DNA of 43,385 bases from an uncultured Selenomonadales bacterium (GCA_900314765.1 OMWN01000101.1:1-43385), one strand, 5' to 3'. Counted from the stretch's first letter, positions 1 to 8,584 are shown. The notes: generated by a model from the letters alone, not told the origin. Numbers and translations: made by a program.

Positions 1-6
1 CATGCT

Positions 7-82
7 TGGTTGCGGGAAGAGGACTTGAACCTCTGACCTCCTGGTTATGAGCCCGACGAGCTACCATCTGCTCTATCCCGCG
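7..82 (-). tRNA. initiator tRNA-fMet (CAT anticodon)
   Basis: The minus strand folds as a 76-nt tRNA with an encoded CCA end. The anticodon loop reads CTCATAA, giving anticodon CAT. The acceptor stem starts CGCGGGA and ends TCCCGCA before ACCA, so position 1 (C) faces position 72 (A). This C1-A72 mismatch marks bacterial initiator tRNA and separates it from elongator tRNA-Met. The anticodon stem ends in the G-C pairs typical of initiators (TCGGG before the loop). Confidence 0.93.
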
Positions 83-204
83 GTTAGTTGCTTAGCTTCT
101 TATTTGTCCACCTGTCGGCTGACAAGATAGTATGTTACCATAAGTTCATTGATTTGTAAATAGGGAAAATAAAATTATTTTAGATTTAAATTTTTCGCGT
201 CATA

Positions 205-233
205 TTCACAAACGCATAAAAAATACATATAAT
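205..233 (+). promoter_or_regulatory. sigma-A promoter of the rubrerythrin gene
   Basis: A -35 like TTCACA (205-210) and a perfect TATAAT (228-233) are separated by 17 bp. They lie about 50 bp upstream of the rubrerythrin start, which has a strong AAGGAGGAG ribosome binding site at 271-279. No operator was recognised. Confidence 0.6.
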
Positions 234-284
234 AAGGATGTACAGTGATTTACGATGTATGAATACTTTTAAGGAGGAGTTATC

Positions 285-830
285 ATGAAGAAATGGGTTT
301 GCACAGTCTGCGGATACGTCTACGAGGGCGAGAACCCGCCAGAGAAATGCCCGCAGTGCAAGGCTCCAGCGTCGAAGTTCGTCGAGCAGAAGGCAGGCGA
401 GCTCGTATTCGCTGACGAGCATCGCGTCGGCACGGCGAAGGGCGTAGATGAGCGCGTCCTCGAGGGGCTGCGTCAGAACTTCACGGGCGAGTGCTCAGAG
501 GTCGGCATGTATCTCGCGATGAGCCGTCAGGCTGACCGCGAAGGCTATCCGGAAGTCGCTGAGGCTTTCAAGCGCTACGCATTTGAGGAAGCTGAGCACG
601 CATCGAAATTCGCGGAGCTCCTCGGCGAAGTCCTCACCGACAGCACGAAGAAAAATCTCGAGATGCGCGTCGACGCTGAGCACGGCGCATGCGAAGGCAA
701 GCTCCAGCTCGCGAAGCTCGCAAAGCAGCTCAACCTCGATGCCATCCACGACACCGTCCACGAAATGGCGAAAGACGAGGCGCGTCACGGCTGCGGCTTC
801 AAGGGCCTGCTCGAAAGATATTTCAAATAA
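285..830 (+). CDS. rbr: reverse rubrerythrin (rubredoxin domain first)
   Basis: A 181-residue non-haem iron peroxidase expected to reduce hydrogen peroxide in the cytoplasm of an anaerobe. Residues 1-35 form a rubredoxin domain with paired cysteines (CTVCGY and CPQC). The rest is a ferritin-like four-helix domain with diiron ligand motifs such as [10 protein letters not shown] and DEARHG. In classical rubrerythrin the rubredoxin domain is C-terminal; here it is N-terminal, as in the reverse rubrerythrins of clostridia. The ATG follows AAGGAGGAG at good spacing. The gene is monocistronic, with its own promoter and a terminator at 881-913. Electron donors are not encoded nearby. The family call is firm; the peroxidase role follows from family knowledge. 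Confidence 0.93.
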   Translation: MKKWVCTVCGYVYEGENPPEKCPQCKAPASKFVEQKAGELVFADEHRVGTAKGVDERVLEGLRQNFTGECSEVGMYLAMSRQADREGYPEVAEAFKRYAFEEAEHASKFAELLGEVLTDSTKKNLEMRVDAEHGACEGKLQLAKLAKQLNLDAIHDTVHEMAKDEARHGCGFKGLLERYFK

Positions 831-880
831 TTTAACGCTCGCAAGCTAAGCTCAAACTGAAAACTAAAACTGCACAACAA

Positions 881-913
881 AAGCCCGATGGATTTTCTCC
901 ACCGGGCTTTTTC
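881..913. terminator. bidirectional terminator between rbr and the esterase
   Basis: The stem AAGCCCGATGG / CCACCGGGCTT has T-runs on both sides (TTTTT on plus, TTTTG on minus), so it can end both convergent genes. Confidence 0.8.
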
Positions 914-930
914 ATTTGCCATAAAATTTT

Positions 931-1707
931 TCAGATGACGCCGCTCTCATGCAGCTTCATGTCGGCGAGTGCGTACGGCATGAAGTACCGTATCTGCTTC
1001 CGCCACCAATCCCAATCATGATTCACATCGTAGCCCCAGAAATCGACCCACGCCGACACGCCCTTCGAGCGCAGTATGTCGTCGAGCCTGTACGCCGAGC
1101 GAATGCCGTCATCTTCCCACGCGCCGCGCCCGACACACACGGCGATCGCGCGCTTATTGTAGAGCCTGATGTACGGATGATCGAGCGGCATATTTTTGAG
1201 GAACGCGAGCGGCGCATTGTCGTAGAGCGTCTCATTCATCCAGCCGTCGAAGAAATAATTCGTGTCGTAGACGCCCGAGAGTCCTATCATGCCGCCGAAA
1301 ATATCTGGCCGTCTGAAAAACGCGATGGCCGCATGCATTGCGCCCATGCTGCAGCCCGTGACGAGCGGCGGGCGCGACGATCCGCTTATCTCCTTCACCA
1401 CGGGCACGACTTCATTCACGATGTAGCAGTAGTACATCTCCTGCATCCACGCGCGGTGACCTTTGTCGCCCTCCTTGTCGGACCAGCTCTCCCGGTCAAC
1501 CGTGTCCACGCAGAAAAGCTCAATATCGCCCACCTCGATGAAGTCGCTCAGCGCGTCAATCATGCCAAAATTCTCATAGTCGTGGCACATGCCGTCCTGC
1601 GACGGGAACACAATCACCGGCCACGCGCCATCGCCGCCGCCATAAATCATCATGTTCATGTCGCGGTTCAGGCAATTACTGTAATGCGTATATGATTCGC
1701 GTCTCAA
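931..1707 (-). CDS. putative esterase, alpha/beta-hydrolase fold
   Basis: About 258 residues, resembling the putative esterase (esterase-D/antigen-85-like) family. The nucleophile elbow GCSMGAM (G-x-S-x-G) is near the middle. An acid is likely in the following strands, and a C-terminal histidine lies in NHDWDWW. There is no signal peptide, so it is probably cytoplasmic. I chose the TTG at 1707-1705 because GGAGGG lies 5-8 nt before it. The in-frame ATG at 1728 would swallow that ribosome binding site and has none of its own. Substrate unknown; carbohydrate-ester or S-formylglutathione hydrolases share this fold. The gene stands alone, convergent with rbr. Confidence 0.8.
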   Translation of the reverse strand: MRRESYTHYSNCLNRDMNMMIYGGGDGAWPVIVFPSQDGMCHDYENFGMIDALSDFIEVGDIELFCVDTVDRESWSDKEGDKGHRAWMQEMYYCYIVNEVVPVVKEISGSSRPPLVTGCSMGAMHAAIAFFRRPDIFGGMIGLSGVYDTNYFFDGWMNETLYDNAPLAFLKNMPLDHPYIRLYNKRAIAVCVGRGAWEDDGIRSAYRLDDILRSKGVSAWVDFWGYDVNHDWDWWRKQIRYFMPYALADMKLHESGVI

Positions 1708-1934
1708 AGCATTCCCTCCTAATCTCAACTTGTTCCTCTGCTCGTTGTCACACTATCAATCATTGCACTTCCTATTATACATTCATTATAAGATGTAGCG
1801 CCTTTAAAATCTATTATAATTTTCATTTTTGCGCAAATTTATTCATTTTCGAGCTGGAATGGCGAAGAAAAAATTTTTATCCATAGCCTCTAGTACCTTT
1901 AAATCACATCCTGCGAAAATTTTCATCACCTCAC

Positions 1935-1975
1935 AAAAAAAATCCCGTGCGCCTTCATTGGCACACGGGATTTTT
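1935..1975 (-). terminator. thrS terminator
   Basis: On the minus strand ATCCCGTGTGCC pairs with GGCGCACGGGAT and is followed by a run of T. It lies about 40 bp beyond the thrS stop codon. Confidence 0.8.
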
Positions 1976-2016
1976 CTTACGCTCTTAATTTTTCATTTTT
2001 GCTTTTCACGCGCCGA

Positions 2017-3936
2017 TTAATATTTCTCGGCTTTCGTCGCAATCTTGTCCTGCAGCATCGCGATGAATTCCTCGACCTTCATCGTCGTGCTTTCCTTCTC
2101 GCCGTACTTCCTCACATTCACCGTGCCGTCCGCGACCTCCTGATCGCCGACGACGAGCGCGTACGGTACCTTTTTGACCTGAGCCTCGCGGACCTTGTAG
2201 CCCATCTTTTCATTGCGCGCATCCACCTCGACGCGGAGCCCGAGGTCGAACATCTTCTTTTTGATGTCATACGCGTAGTCATGATGCTTGTCCGTGATAG
2301 GCAGTATCTTCGCCTGCACAGGAGCGAGCCACACAGGGAAAGCGCCCGCGTAGTTCTCGATGAGGATGCCGATGAAGCGCTCGAGGCTTCCGTAGACGAC
2401 GCGGTGCAGCATGACAGGGCGATGAAGCTCGCCGTCTGCGCCGACATAGTGCATATCGAACTTCTCCGGCATCAGCATGTCGAGCTGTATCGTGCCACAC
2501 TGCCACGTCCTGCCGATGGAGTCCTTGAGGTGGAAATCAATCTTCGGGCCGTAGAATGCGCCGTCGCCCTCGTTGACAACATAATCGAGACCGCGATGCT
2601 CGAGCGCATTGCGAAGTGCCGCCGTCGCTTTCTCCCAGATTTCATCAGAGCCCATCGAGTCATCAGGGCGCGTCGAGAGCTCCGCATGATACGAGAGGCC
2701 GAACGTCGAATAAACCTCATCGAACAGGTCGATGACATGCTGTATCTCGTCCTCAATCTGATCCGGCGTCATGAAGATGTGCGCATCGTCCTGCGTGAAA
2801 TTGCGAACACGGAACAATCCGTGAAGCGCGCCCGAAAGCTCATGGCGATGAACGAGGCCAAGCTCGCCGAGACGCAGCGGCAGCTCACGATAGCTGTGCG
2901 GCTGCGTCTTGTAAACGAGAATGCCGCCCGGGCAGTTCATTGGCTTTATCGCGTAGTCCTCATCGTCAATCTTCGTGAAATACATATTTTCTTTGTAATG
3001 ATCCCAGTGGCCGGACTGCTCCCAGAGCTTTCTGTTGAGAATCATCGGCGTCTTGACTTCCTGATAGCCGTAGCGGCGATGAACCTCACGCCAATAATTG
3101 ATGAGCTCGTTTCTGATAATCATGCCGTTTGGATGGAAGAACGGGAAGCCCGGGCCTTCCTCGTGAATGCTGAAAATGTCGAGCTCCTTGCCGAGCTTCC
3201 TGTGGTCGCGCTTCTCCGCTTCCTCGAGCATGTGCAGATACGCGTCGAGGTCCTCTTTCTTCTCGAATGCCGTGCCGTAAATGCGCTGCAGCATCTTGTT
3301 GTGCTCATCGCCGCGCCAGTACGCGCCCGCAATCGACTGCAGCTTGAACGCCTTGACCTTGCCCGTCGACATCACGTGAGGGCCCGCGCAGAGGTCAACG
3401 AAATCGCCCTGCTCATAGAGCGAAATGAGCGCGTCCTCCGGCAAATCGTTTATGAGCTGCACCTTGTAGCTCTGCCCCTTCTCCTCGAACAGCTTCAAAG
3501 CGTCCGCGCGGCTGACCTCTTTCCTGACCATCGGAAGATTCTGCTTTACGATGCGCTCCATCTCTTTCTCGATGTCCTTGAGATCATCGTCAGTGAGGCG
3601 GCGCTCCATGTCCACATCATAGTAAAATCCATTCTCTATCGCTGGCCCGATGGCGAACTCGATATGCTCGTCGCCATAGAGATGCTGCATCGCCTGTGCC
3701 ATGACATGCGAAGCCGTGTGCCTCAAAGCCCAGCGGCCATCGGCGTCGTCAAACGTCAGAAACTCGACTTTCGAGCCGTCCTTCACGGGCATCATGAGAT
3801 CATTCACTTTGCCGTCGACCTTCGCGACGAGCACCTTCTTCGCGAGCGAATTGCTCACGGACTTCACGAGATCGATGAGCTTTGCCCCGTCAGCGACCTC
3901 GCGGACACTGCCATCCTTCAATGTTACCTTTGCCAT
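2017..3936 (-). CDS. thrS: threonine-tRNA ligase
   Basis: A 639-residue class II aminoacyl-tRNA synthetase that charges tRNA-Thr. It has the full bacterial layout: N-terminal TGS domain (residues 1-62), the second additional editing domain with its HxxxH motif (TASHVMAQAM), the catalytic core with the zinc-binding cysteine in KPMNCPGG, and a C-terminal anticodon-binding domain. The length is normal. The ATG follows TAGGAGGAAT. It is monocistronic and controlled by the T-box leader directly upstream. Confidence 0.98.
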   Translation of the reverse strand: MAKVTLKDGSVREVADGAKLIDLVKSVSNSLAKKVLVAKVDGKVNDLMMPVKDGSKVEFLTFDDADGRWALRHTASHVMAQAMQHLYGDEHIEFAIGPAIENGFYYDVDMERRLTDDDLKDIEKEMERIVKQNLPMVRKEVSRADALKLFEEKGQSYKVQLINDLPEDALISLYEQGDFVDLCAGPHVMSTGKVKAFKLQSIAGAYWRGDEHNKMLQRIYGTAFEKKEDLDAYLHMLEEAEKRDHRKLGKELDIFSIHEEGPGFPFFHPNGMIIRNELINYWREVHRRYGYQEVKTPMILNRKLWEQSGHWDHYKENMYFTKIDDEDYAIKPMNCPGGILVYKTQPHSYRELPLRLGELGLVHRHELSGALHGLFRVRNFTQDDAHIFMTPDQIEDEIQHVIDLFDEVYSTFGLSYHAELSTRPDDSMGSDEIWEKATAALRNALEHRGLDYVVNEGDGAFYGPKIDFHLKDSIGRTWQCGTIQLDMLMPEKFDMHYVGADGELHRPVMLHRVVYGSLERFIGILIENYAGAFPVWLAPVQAKILPITDKHHDYAYDIKKKMFDLGLRVEVDARNEKMGYKVREAQVKKVPYALVVGDQEVADGTVNVRKYGEKESTTMKVEEFIAMLQDKIATKAEKY

Positions 3937-3969
3937 TTAATATTCCTCCTAAAAATAATTGTCATAAAA

Positions 3970-4225
3970 TAAAAAAGCCCCGTCCCAACAAAGGGACGAG
4001 GCATTGCTCGCGGTTCCACCCTGATTAGCGCTCAAAACAAAATAAGCGCCCTCTCATGTCGCTGATAACGGTGCGTGCCGTTCCCCTTCCGCCGTGTCTC
4101 ATGCGTGGGAAATGCTCAGAAGTGGTAGCTCAATGTCTCATCTGCGGCGCTCTCAGCAATCGTGCCGCTCTCTGTGAGATGACATCCAATGAGTCATGTC
4201 TTCCTCATAGCTCAAATATCGTGTA
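3970..4225 (-). promoter_or_regulatory. T-box leader of thrS (threonine sensing)
   Basis: The minus-strand leader ends with the T-box antiterminator sequence GGTGGAACCGCG, then the intrinsic terminator GCCTCGTCCC-TTTGTT-GGGACGGGGC with a T-run. A long stem I region precedes it. Its probable specifier is an ACC (Thr) codon in GAGCTACCACTT. Uncharged tRNA-Thr would stabilise the antiterminator and let transcription enter thrS. T-box identity is clear; the exact specifier assignment is my reading. Confidence 0.92.
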
Positions 4226-4226
4226 C

Positions 4227-4255
4227 ATTATACAGCCGTCATTCATATTTTTCAA
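4227..4255 (-). promoter_or_regulatory. sigma-A promoter of the thrS T-box transcript
   Basis: On the minus strand TTGAAA (4255-4250) and TATAAT (4232-4227) have exact 17-bp spacing, immediately upstream of the T-box leader. Confidence 0.8.
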
Positions 4256-4358
4256 GTAAAAATGTTCACGCTCAGAAAATTTTAATTGATAAATCCGCAC
4301 GCAATAAACGTCGCATTGTCATCATCAACTGGATAAAATTTCTCGTGACAAAATCACT

Positions 4359-4658
4359 TTATGCGAATGCGGCTCTCTTGTCCTGCATTTCTGCGTCTTC
4401 CTGCTCGACTTTTATAATATTCTCGCGATATATCTTCTCTAAATTGCTCCAGAACTCCGCCGATACGCCTATCGCCGTTTCAATTTTCTCAGCTACATTG
4501 GGCGTTAGAGGGACAGTGCCAGCAAACAGATTATTGACAAACGCCTCTGATACTCCCATGCGCACGGCAAACTCCTTCTTATCCATGCCGCGGTCTGCAA
4601 TCTGCTCCTTTAGTGTCTCCCCTGGAGGAACGGCTATCGTATATTTGCTCATAATCAT
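4359..4658 (-). CDS. higA: HigA-like XRE-family antitoxin, apparently orphan
   Basis: A 99-residue protein with the HTH arrangement of the HigA/VapI addiction-module antidotes: a PPGETLKEQ opening, a helix-turn-helix around KKEFAVRMGVSEAFVNNLF, and the FWSNLEKIYRE helix. The ATG follows AAAGGAGG with 9-nt spacing. In higBA operons the toxin gene sits just upstream. Here that position holds only a short possible remnant (4677-4739), so this copy looks orphaned. It may still act as a DNA-binding autoregulator. The family call is strong; the exact partner is unknown. Confidence 0.85.
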   Translation of the reverse strand: MIMSKYTIAVPPGETLKEQIADRGMDKKEFAVRMGVSEAFVNNLFAGTVPLTPNVAEKIETAIGVSAEFWSNLEKIYRENIIKVEQEDAEMQDKRAAFA

Positions 4659-4676
4659 TTTCTGTTTCCTCCTTTA

Positions 4677-4739
4677 TCAATGATAATCAATTATCTCAAT
4701 GACGATTACGGTCTTAGATTCGCTCTTTTGCTCTGTAAA
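4677..4739 (-). pseudogene. possible 3' remnant of a higB toxin gene
   Basis: Reading into the higA ribosome binding site, one minus-strand frame encodes ESKTVIVIEIIDYH followed by TGA. This resembles the usual C-terminus of HigB toxins, which end in a strand plus DYH, and it stops just before higA as a toxin gene would. A TGA closes the frame upstream after only 20 codons, so no complete toxin exists. It is short and could be chance. Confidence 0.3.
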
Positions 4740-4801
4740 TCATAATATCATCAAGTGTGTATCTTATGCAATGCTGTTATATTATAATTGTCAAATTCCC
4801 T

Positions 4802-5059
4802 ACCCTCTCCGCCCCCTGCGGGGGCACCTCCCCCAGAGTGGGAGGCATAGCGAAAGCGATGCTTCACATTATAATTAAAAGCGAATGGCAGGTTCTTCAA
4901 TTTACAGGCAAAGTAAACTACATGTTTTTATTTACGATGGAAATTTGCACTAATGATTTTCTCAATGAATCGTTTCAGCTAATGCAAATAATCTCAGAAT
5001 CTGTGACGCCAGCCTCCCACTCTGGGGGAGGTGCCGAGCGAATGCGAGGCGGAGAGGGT
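4802..5059. repeat. MITE-like palindromic-ended element, copy 1
   Basis: The element starts ACCCTCTCCGCC and ends GGCGGAGAGGGT. Each end carries a further inner palindrome (GGCACCTCCCCCAGAGTGGGAGGC on the left, its near mirror on the right). The interior is AT-rich, contains no convincing gene, and shares sequence with the other copies (a stretch near TTCAATTTACAGGCA matches copy 2 on the opposite strand). The element fills most of the 480-bp gap between higA and cbiK. Confidence 0.85.
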
Positions 5060-5142
5060 TTGGTTAGGCTTATAAGTCGCTTACAAATCTTGCATTTGAG
5101 GTTGACGCAATCGAAACATTTCTCTCTAATCCTTCCCACCCC

Positions 5143-5179
5143 AAAAAGAAAATAGCCCGCCCCACGCGGGACGAGCTAT
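5143..5179 (-). terminator. cbiK terminator
   Basis: A minus-strand stem TAGCTCGTCCC / GGGGCGGGCTA is followed by TTTTCTTTTT, 40 bp beyond the cbiK stop. Confidence 0.8.
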
Positions 5180-5219
5180 CATCTTTGCCATCTATTTTAT
5201 CTTTTATGTCGTGGAAGTC

Positions 5220-6230
5220 TTATTCCTGAGCGGTGCCCTCGAGAGCATCCCATGCCTCATTTGCGCGCTCGACATAGAGGCTACGGATTGCCTTGTTCTC
5301 GCCGAGGCCATGAATGTAGGTGTTGACCTCGAAGCCGTTGGCCTTGAGGATAGACTTATGAGAGTCTGGCTCATCGCCCGCCATGTCGTTGTTCGCATGA
5401 TCGCCAGCGACCATCATGATTGGCATGAGCGTTACCTTCTTGACGCCATTCGCCTTCATCTTCTCCATGACATCTGGGAGCTGTGGCCAGCCCTCGACTG
5501 TGTAGATGAACACGTTCTTGAGGCCGAGCTGATCGATGCGGTTCTGGATGACGGAGTAGTATGCGTTCGATGGATGCGGTGTGCCGTGTGCCATGAGGAG
5601 GATTGCCTCTTTGTCAGCATCGCGCTTTGGGAACTGAGTCTCGACGGCCTTCACGAACTCCGTGAGGTCATCGCGCTGCTCTTCCTGGCCCATCCAGTAC
5701 ATGAGCGGCGTGCCCATGACCATCTTCTTGAAATCGTTCTTATAGAGATTGAATACGGCCGTATCGTATGCGTACTCCATGCCTGGGAAGAGGTCGAGCG
5801 ACGTCAGAGCAACGCGGCTGTAGCCTTCCTCTTTGAGCTGTGCGAGTGCTTCCTCAGGAGTTGGGATCTTTATGCCCTCTTTTGCCTCGATGCGGTCAAT
5901 GATGATGTGCGATGTGAATGCGAGCACAACCTTCGTGTCTGGATGTGCAGCCTGGATGTCAGCGACAGTCGCCTCGATCGTCTTCTGACGAGTCTCTTTG
6001 AATGTCGTGCCAAAGCTCATGACGACGATAGCGTCCTTGTTCTCCATGTTCTGAAGCTCAGGGTTCTCGTTGACGAGCACGCCAATCTGAGCAGCCTGCA
6101 TCAGAGCCGGCGTAGCATCCTTTACCTCAGGATTGAGCGCGTAGCTTGCATTCGCGACAGCGGAAAATCCGAAAATCGTCGTGCATGCGACACCCATTGC
6201 CAGAGCTTTCTTCCAGTTTTTCATTTCCAT
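5220..6230 (-). CDS. cbiK: sirohydrochlorin cobaltochelatase CbiK with signal peptide
   Basis: A 336-residue class II chelatase of the CbiK type, which inserts cobalt into sirohydrochlorin early in the anaerobic cobalamin route. Visible motifs are VMSFGTTFKETR at the start of the fold, the first metal-site histidine in LLMAHGTPHPSNAYY, and the second in MMVAGDHANNDMAGD. Residues 1-28 form an export signal: a KNWKK n-region, a hydrophobic core, and an ANA cleavage box. The mature protein should therefore be periplasmic, as described for the exported CbiK of Desulfovibrio. The ATG at 6230 follows AGGAGAGATT; a TTG two codons earlier is less likely. A cobalamin riboswitch lies upstream. The periplasmic location makes a metal or haem-handling role an alternative to B12 synthesis. 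Confidence 0.9.
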   Translation of the reverse strand: MEMKNWKKALAMGVACTTIFGFSAVANASYALNPEVKDATPALMQAAQIGVLVNENPELQNMENKDAIVVMSFGTTFKETRQKTIEATVADIQAAHPDTKVVLAFTSHIIIDRIEAKEGIKIPTPEEALAQLKEEGYSRVALTSLDLFPGMEYAYDTAVFNLYKNDFKKMVMGTPLMYWMGQEEQRDDLTEFVKAVETQFPKRDADKEAILLMAHGTPHPSNAYYSVIQNRIDQLGLKNVFIYTVEGWPQLPDVMEKMKANGVKKVTLMPIMMVAGDHANNDMAGDEPDSHKSILKANGFEVNTYIHGLGENKAIRSLYVERANEAWDALEGTAQE

Positions 6231-6308
6231 ATACAATCTCTCCTAACAAAAATTTATTTATGAAAATTTTACCAAGGGAATACGTCGTTAGTTCTCCATC
6301 CAAAATCA

Positions 6309-6351
6309 CAGCATCTTCCGGCGAGTGCTCACCCGCCGGAATGCTGCATGG
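6309..6351 (-). other. long hairpin in the cbiK leader
   Basis: On the minus strand CAGCAT-TCCGGCG pairs with CGCCGGA-AG-ATGCTG around a GTGAGCAC loop. It lacks a T-run, so it is more likely a structured mRNA element than a terminator. It lies about 80 nt before the cbiK start. Confidence 0.6.
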
Positions 6352-6385
6352 AGGTAAGGACAAGCAAATGTATTTTAAGGGGTAT

Positions 6386-6431
6386 TCTGTCAAAAAAAGA
6401 GGGTTCCCGGGGAGCCTTCCCCGGGAGTCAC
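6386..6431 (-). terminator. terminator-like hairpin inside the cbiK leader
   Basis: The minus-strand stem TCCCGGGG-AAGGC-TCCCCGGGA is followed by ACCCTCTTTTTTT. It looks like a second intrinsic terminator between the riboswitch and cbiK. Whether it is conditional cannot be told. Confidence 0.6.
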
Positions 6432-6524
6432 CGCAGTGCGGCTCACATAAAATGAATTGAATGGAATGAAATGTATGAGCAATGCTTCGCTAAGGAGCTG
6501 AAACCTTAGCGAAAAATGATAATC

Positions 6525-6557
6525 AAAAAGGCTCTTTCCCTCGAATGGAAAAGAGCC
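6525..6557 (-). terminator. riboswitch-linked terminator
   Basis: The minus-strand stem GGCTCTTTTCC / GGGAAAGAGCC plus TTTTT directly follows the cobalamin aptamer. It is the likely off-switch when B12 is bound. Confidence 0.75.
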
Positions 6558-6589
6558 CATATATAGCACAAAACTATATCAACCATCTT

Positions 6590-6805
6590 CCCATTCTCGA
6601 GGGTACATCGATGAAAGAATCAGGCAGTTTTCCTGGCTACAGGTCATCGCTCCATGGCGTCTTCCCAGGGCATGCTCCCTCGTGACAAATGCCATTTCGC
6701 TCGCTGTTACAGTGGCGAGACCGCGCTAGCTTATCTAGCTTTTCTTTTGAGTGCTGGGAAATATCTTCCCATCACACCTAATCCGCTTCAATATTCAATT
6801 CGCTT
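6590..6805 (-). promoter_or_regulatory. cobalamin riboswitch upstream of cbiK
   Basis: Reading the minus strand, the conserved landmarks of the B12 aptamer appear in order: GCCACTG, then CTGGGAAGACGCC, then the B12 box AGCCAGGAAAACTGCC. A terminator follows at 6525-6557, so control is probably by premature termination when adenosylcobalamin is abundant. The aptamer is over 300 nt from cbiK, with two more hairpins in between. Confidence 0.9.
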
Positions 6806-6814
6806 ACAAAAGCA

Positions 6815-6843
6815 ATAATAACACTTCTAAAAGCGGGTGTCAA
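6815..6843 (-). promoter_or_regulatory. promoter of the riboswitch-cbiK transcript
   Basis: On the minus strand TTGACA (6843-6838) and TATTAT (6820-6815) have 17-bp spacing, just upstream of the aptamer. Confidence 0.8.
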
Positions 6844-6898
6844 CATATAAAAAGGAAATTTTCACTATTTACATAGATAATTGTCATTTTCAGAATAA

Positions 6899-8584
6899 TC
6901 ACCAAATCTTGCCGAGGATGAACCACATGCGGCTCTTGTCCTTCTGCTCGTCGCTCATTGTCGTGACGCCCTTTATGCCGCCGATGCGGCGCGCATAGTC
7001 AAACCGCGCGAACCAATCGTTTGGCTTCGTGTACGATACGCCGAGGCCCCAGCCTTTGAGCGACTCGCCGCCACTTTTCCCATCGTGTCTCACATTCACA
7101 TGGCCGCCATCGAGATACGTCGAGAGAACGAGCCCCGGCAGATCCGTGTAGTAACGAAGCTCCATCGTGCCGAGCCAGCCATCGTCGCCCGAGCCTTCGG
7201 CCTGAGCGTACGCCCTGACACCATTCGCGCCGCCGAGATACATCTGCTCCGAGCCATCGAGATTTTTCGATGCGCGCTGCCCCGACAGCTTCACCATCAC
7301 GTCCGTCTTGTGGCCGAGCGCCTGCACAGCCGTGACATTCGCCTCGGCCTTCGTGTAGCGTCCCTCAGCATTCGTGGCTTTGTCGAGTATTTTACCGCCC
7401 CATGTCGTAGAATCGAAACCAAGCGTACCCGTTCTGAACGTCAAGTCATAATCAAGCAGTGTGCCCGACTCACGCCATTGCTCAAATCCATCTATGCCCG
7501 CATGGACACTGTGCGAATGTTTGTCGCGGTTCATTTGACTACCAAAGCCGCCACCATATTCATCCTGCATATCACGATAATCATAGCCATACGTGAATTT
7601 CAGCTTGCGATTCGTCTCATGATATATTGGCGACGAACCAAACAGCGAAATCGTATCGGCGTTGCCCTCTGGATGCAAAGTTGCGCGAAGAGGCCCGCCG
7701 ACCTGATAATCCATGCGGCTGTAGCCTAAGCCAAGCGTTGTGCCGCCACGACCCACGAGTGCCTCATAGTTCACGTAGTAATTGTGAAGGTGATCGTTCG
7801 ATATGAGCGTGCCGACGTTGAGCTTGCCGCCCGTGCCGCCGACATCGTACAGGCTCTCCTGCAGGCCATAGCGATAGCGCCCTGTCGACTTCGAGCCGTA
7901 GTTTTCAGCGTAGAGCACCGTATTCGACTGCTTGCCGTCCTCGACGCGCACAGTGAGGTCACTCGTGCCGAATTCCTCGCCCGCCGAGAGTACGGCGACC
8001 GCCTTCGTGCCCGACAAATCACTGATGCCGTAGAGCGCCGTCTCGAGCGGACGCGTCTCGATGACACGCCCCTTCGTGAGATTGTTGATGAAGCCCTTTA
8101 TGATGTTCTCATTGAGGCGGCTTTTATTGTCGATTGTCACCTTGCCATAGCGCCCCGGTATGACCTCGACGCGCACGGAGCCGTCGCTCGTCTCCTGCGC
8201 CGGCAGATACGCCGCGGCTGCGGGATAGCCATGCGAGCGGCAGTACGCCGTCACTTGGTCGATGTAGCCATTGAGCTCTGAGAGCGTGATTTCCCTGTTC
8301 AGCGCGGGCGCGAGTATCTCCGACACCTTCGCCTTGTTGAGCTTCAAGTCTGGCGCATCAAGGCTGATGCCCTTCAGCGTGAACTTCACCTCGGGATGCT
8401 CAACGGGAGCATCAGGCGTCACATTCTCGACGCTCGCGCTGCTCGACGGCAGCTGCTCATTGATATCCTCACCAGGCTTCGACATCGACTGCGCCGCGTA
8501 CGCCGATGGCATCACCACGACCGACCCCAGCGCGAGAGCGACGACTACCGCCCGCGAAATGCCTCTATAAAAATCAAAACGCAT
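6899..8584 (-). CDS. TpsB outer-membrane transporter (ShlB/FhaC family)
   Basis: A 561-residue Omp85-superfamily pore for two-partner secretion, expected to export the adjacent adhesin across the outer membrane. A signal peptide (about residues 1-31, ending AYA) is followed by a ShlB-type POTRA region (about 60-200, with QVTAYCRSHGYPAAAAYLP) and a C-terminal 16-strand barrel. The barrel carries the family motif VRAYAQAEGSGDDGWLG and ends in an aromatic residue (ILGKIW). The ATG at 8584 follows AAGGGGG; an upstream in-frame ATG at 8617 has no ribosome binding site. The gene lies 150 bp downstream of the adhesin gene, with a terminator between them that must allow read-through or be bypassed by a local promoter. 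Confidence 0.93.
   Translation of the reverse strand: MRFDFYRGISRAVVVALALGSVVVMPSAYAAQSMSKPGEDINEQLPSSSASVENVTPDAPVEHPEVKFTLKGISLDAPDLKLNKAKVSEILAPALNREITLSELNGYIDQVTAYCRSHGYPAAAAYLPAQETSDGSVRVEVIPGRYGKVTIDNKSRLNENIIKGFINNLTKGRVIETRPLETALYGISDLSGTKAVAVLSAGEEFGTSDLTVRVEDGKQSNTVLYAENYGSKSTGRYRYGLQESLYDVGGTGGKLNVGTLISNDHLHNYYVNYEALVGRGGTTLGLGYSRMDYQVGGPLRATLHPEGNADTISLFGSSPIYHETNRKLKFTYGYDYRDMQDEYGGGFGSQMNRDKHSHSVHAGIDGFEQWRESGTLLDYDLTFRTGTLGFDSTTWGGKILDKATNAEGRYTKAEANVTAVQALGHKTDVMVKLSGQRASKNLDGSEQMYLGGANGVRAYAQAEGSGDDGWLGTMELRYYTDLPGLVLSTYLDGGHVNVRHDGKSGGESLKGWGLGVSYTKPNDWFARFDYARRIGGIKGVTTMSDEQKDKSRMWFILGKIW

Noticed and set aside
1729-1934. Small plus-strand frames between the esterase and thrS
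   Set aside because: AT-rich spacer with minus-strand promoter-like TATAAT boxes; frames lack ribosome binding sites and run into the thrS terminator.
1999-3972. 657-codon open frame antisense to thrS on the plus strand
   Set aside because: It mirrors a firm thrS gene, has no ribosome binding site, and shows Arg/His/Leu-rich shadow composition.
4757-5155. 132-codon plus-strand frame over repeat copy 1
   Set aside because: It reads through the palindromic ends, which give small spurious proteins; no ribosome binding site or family.
6486-6512. Hairpin CGCTAAGG/CCTTAGCG as a terminator
   Set aside because: No T-run follows on the minus strand; kept only as part of the general leader structure.
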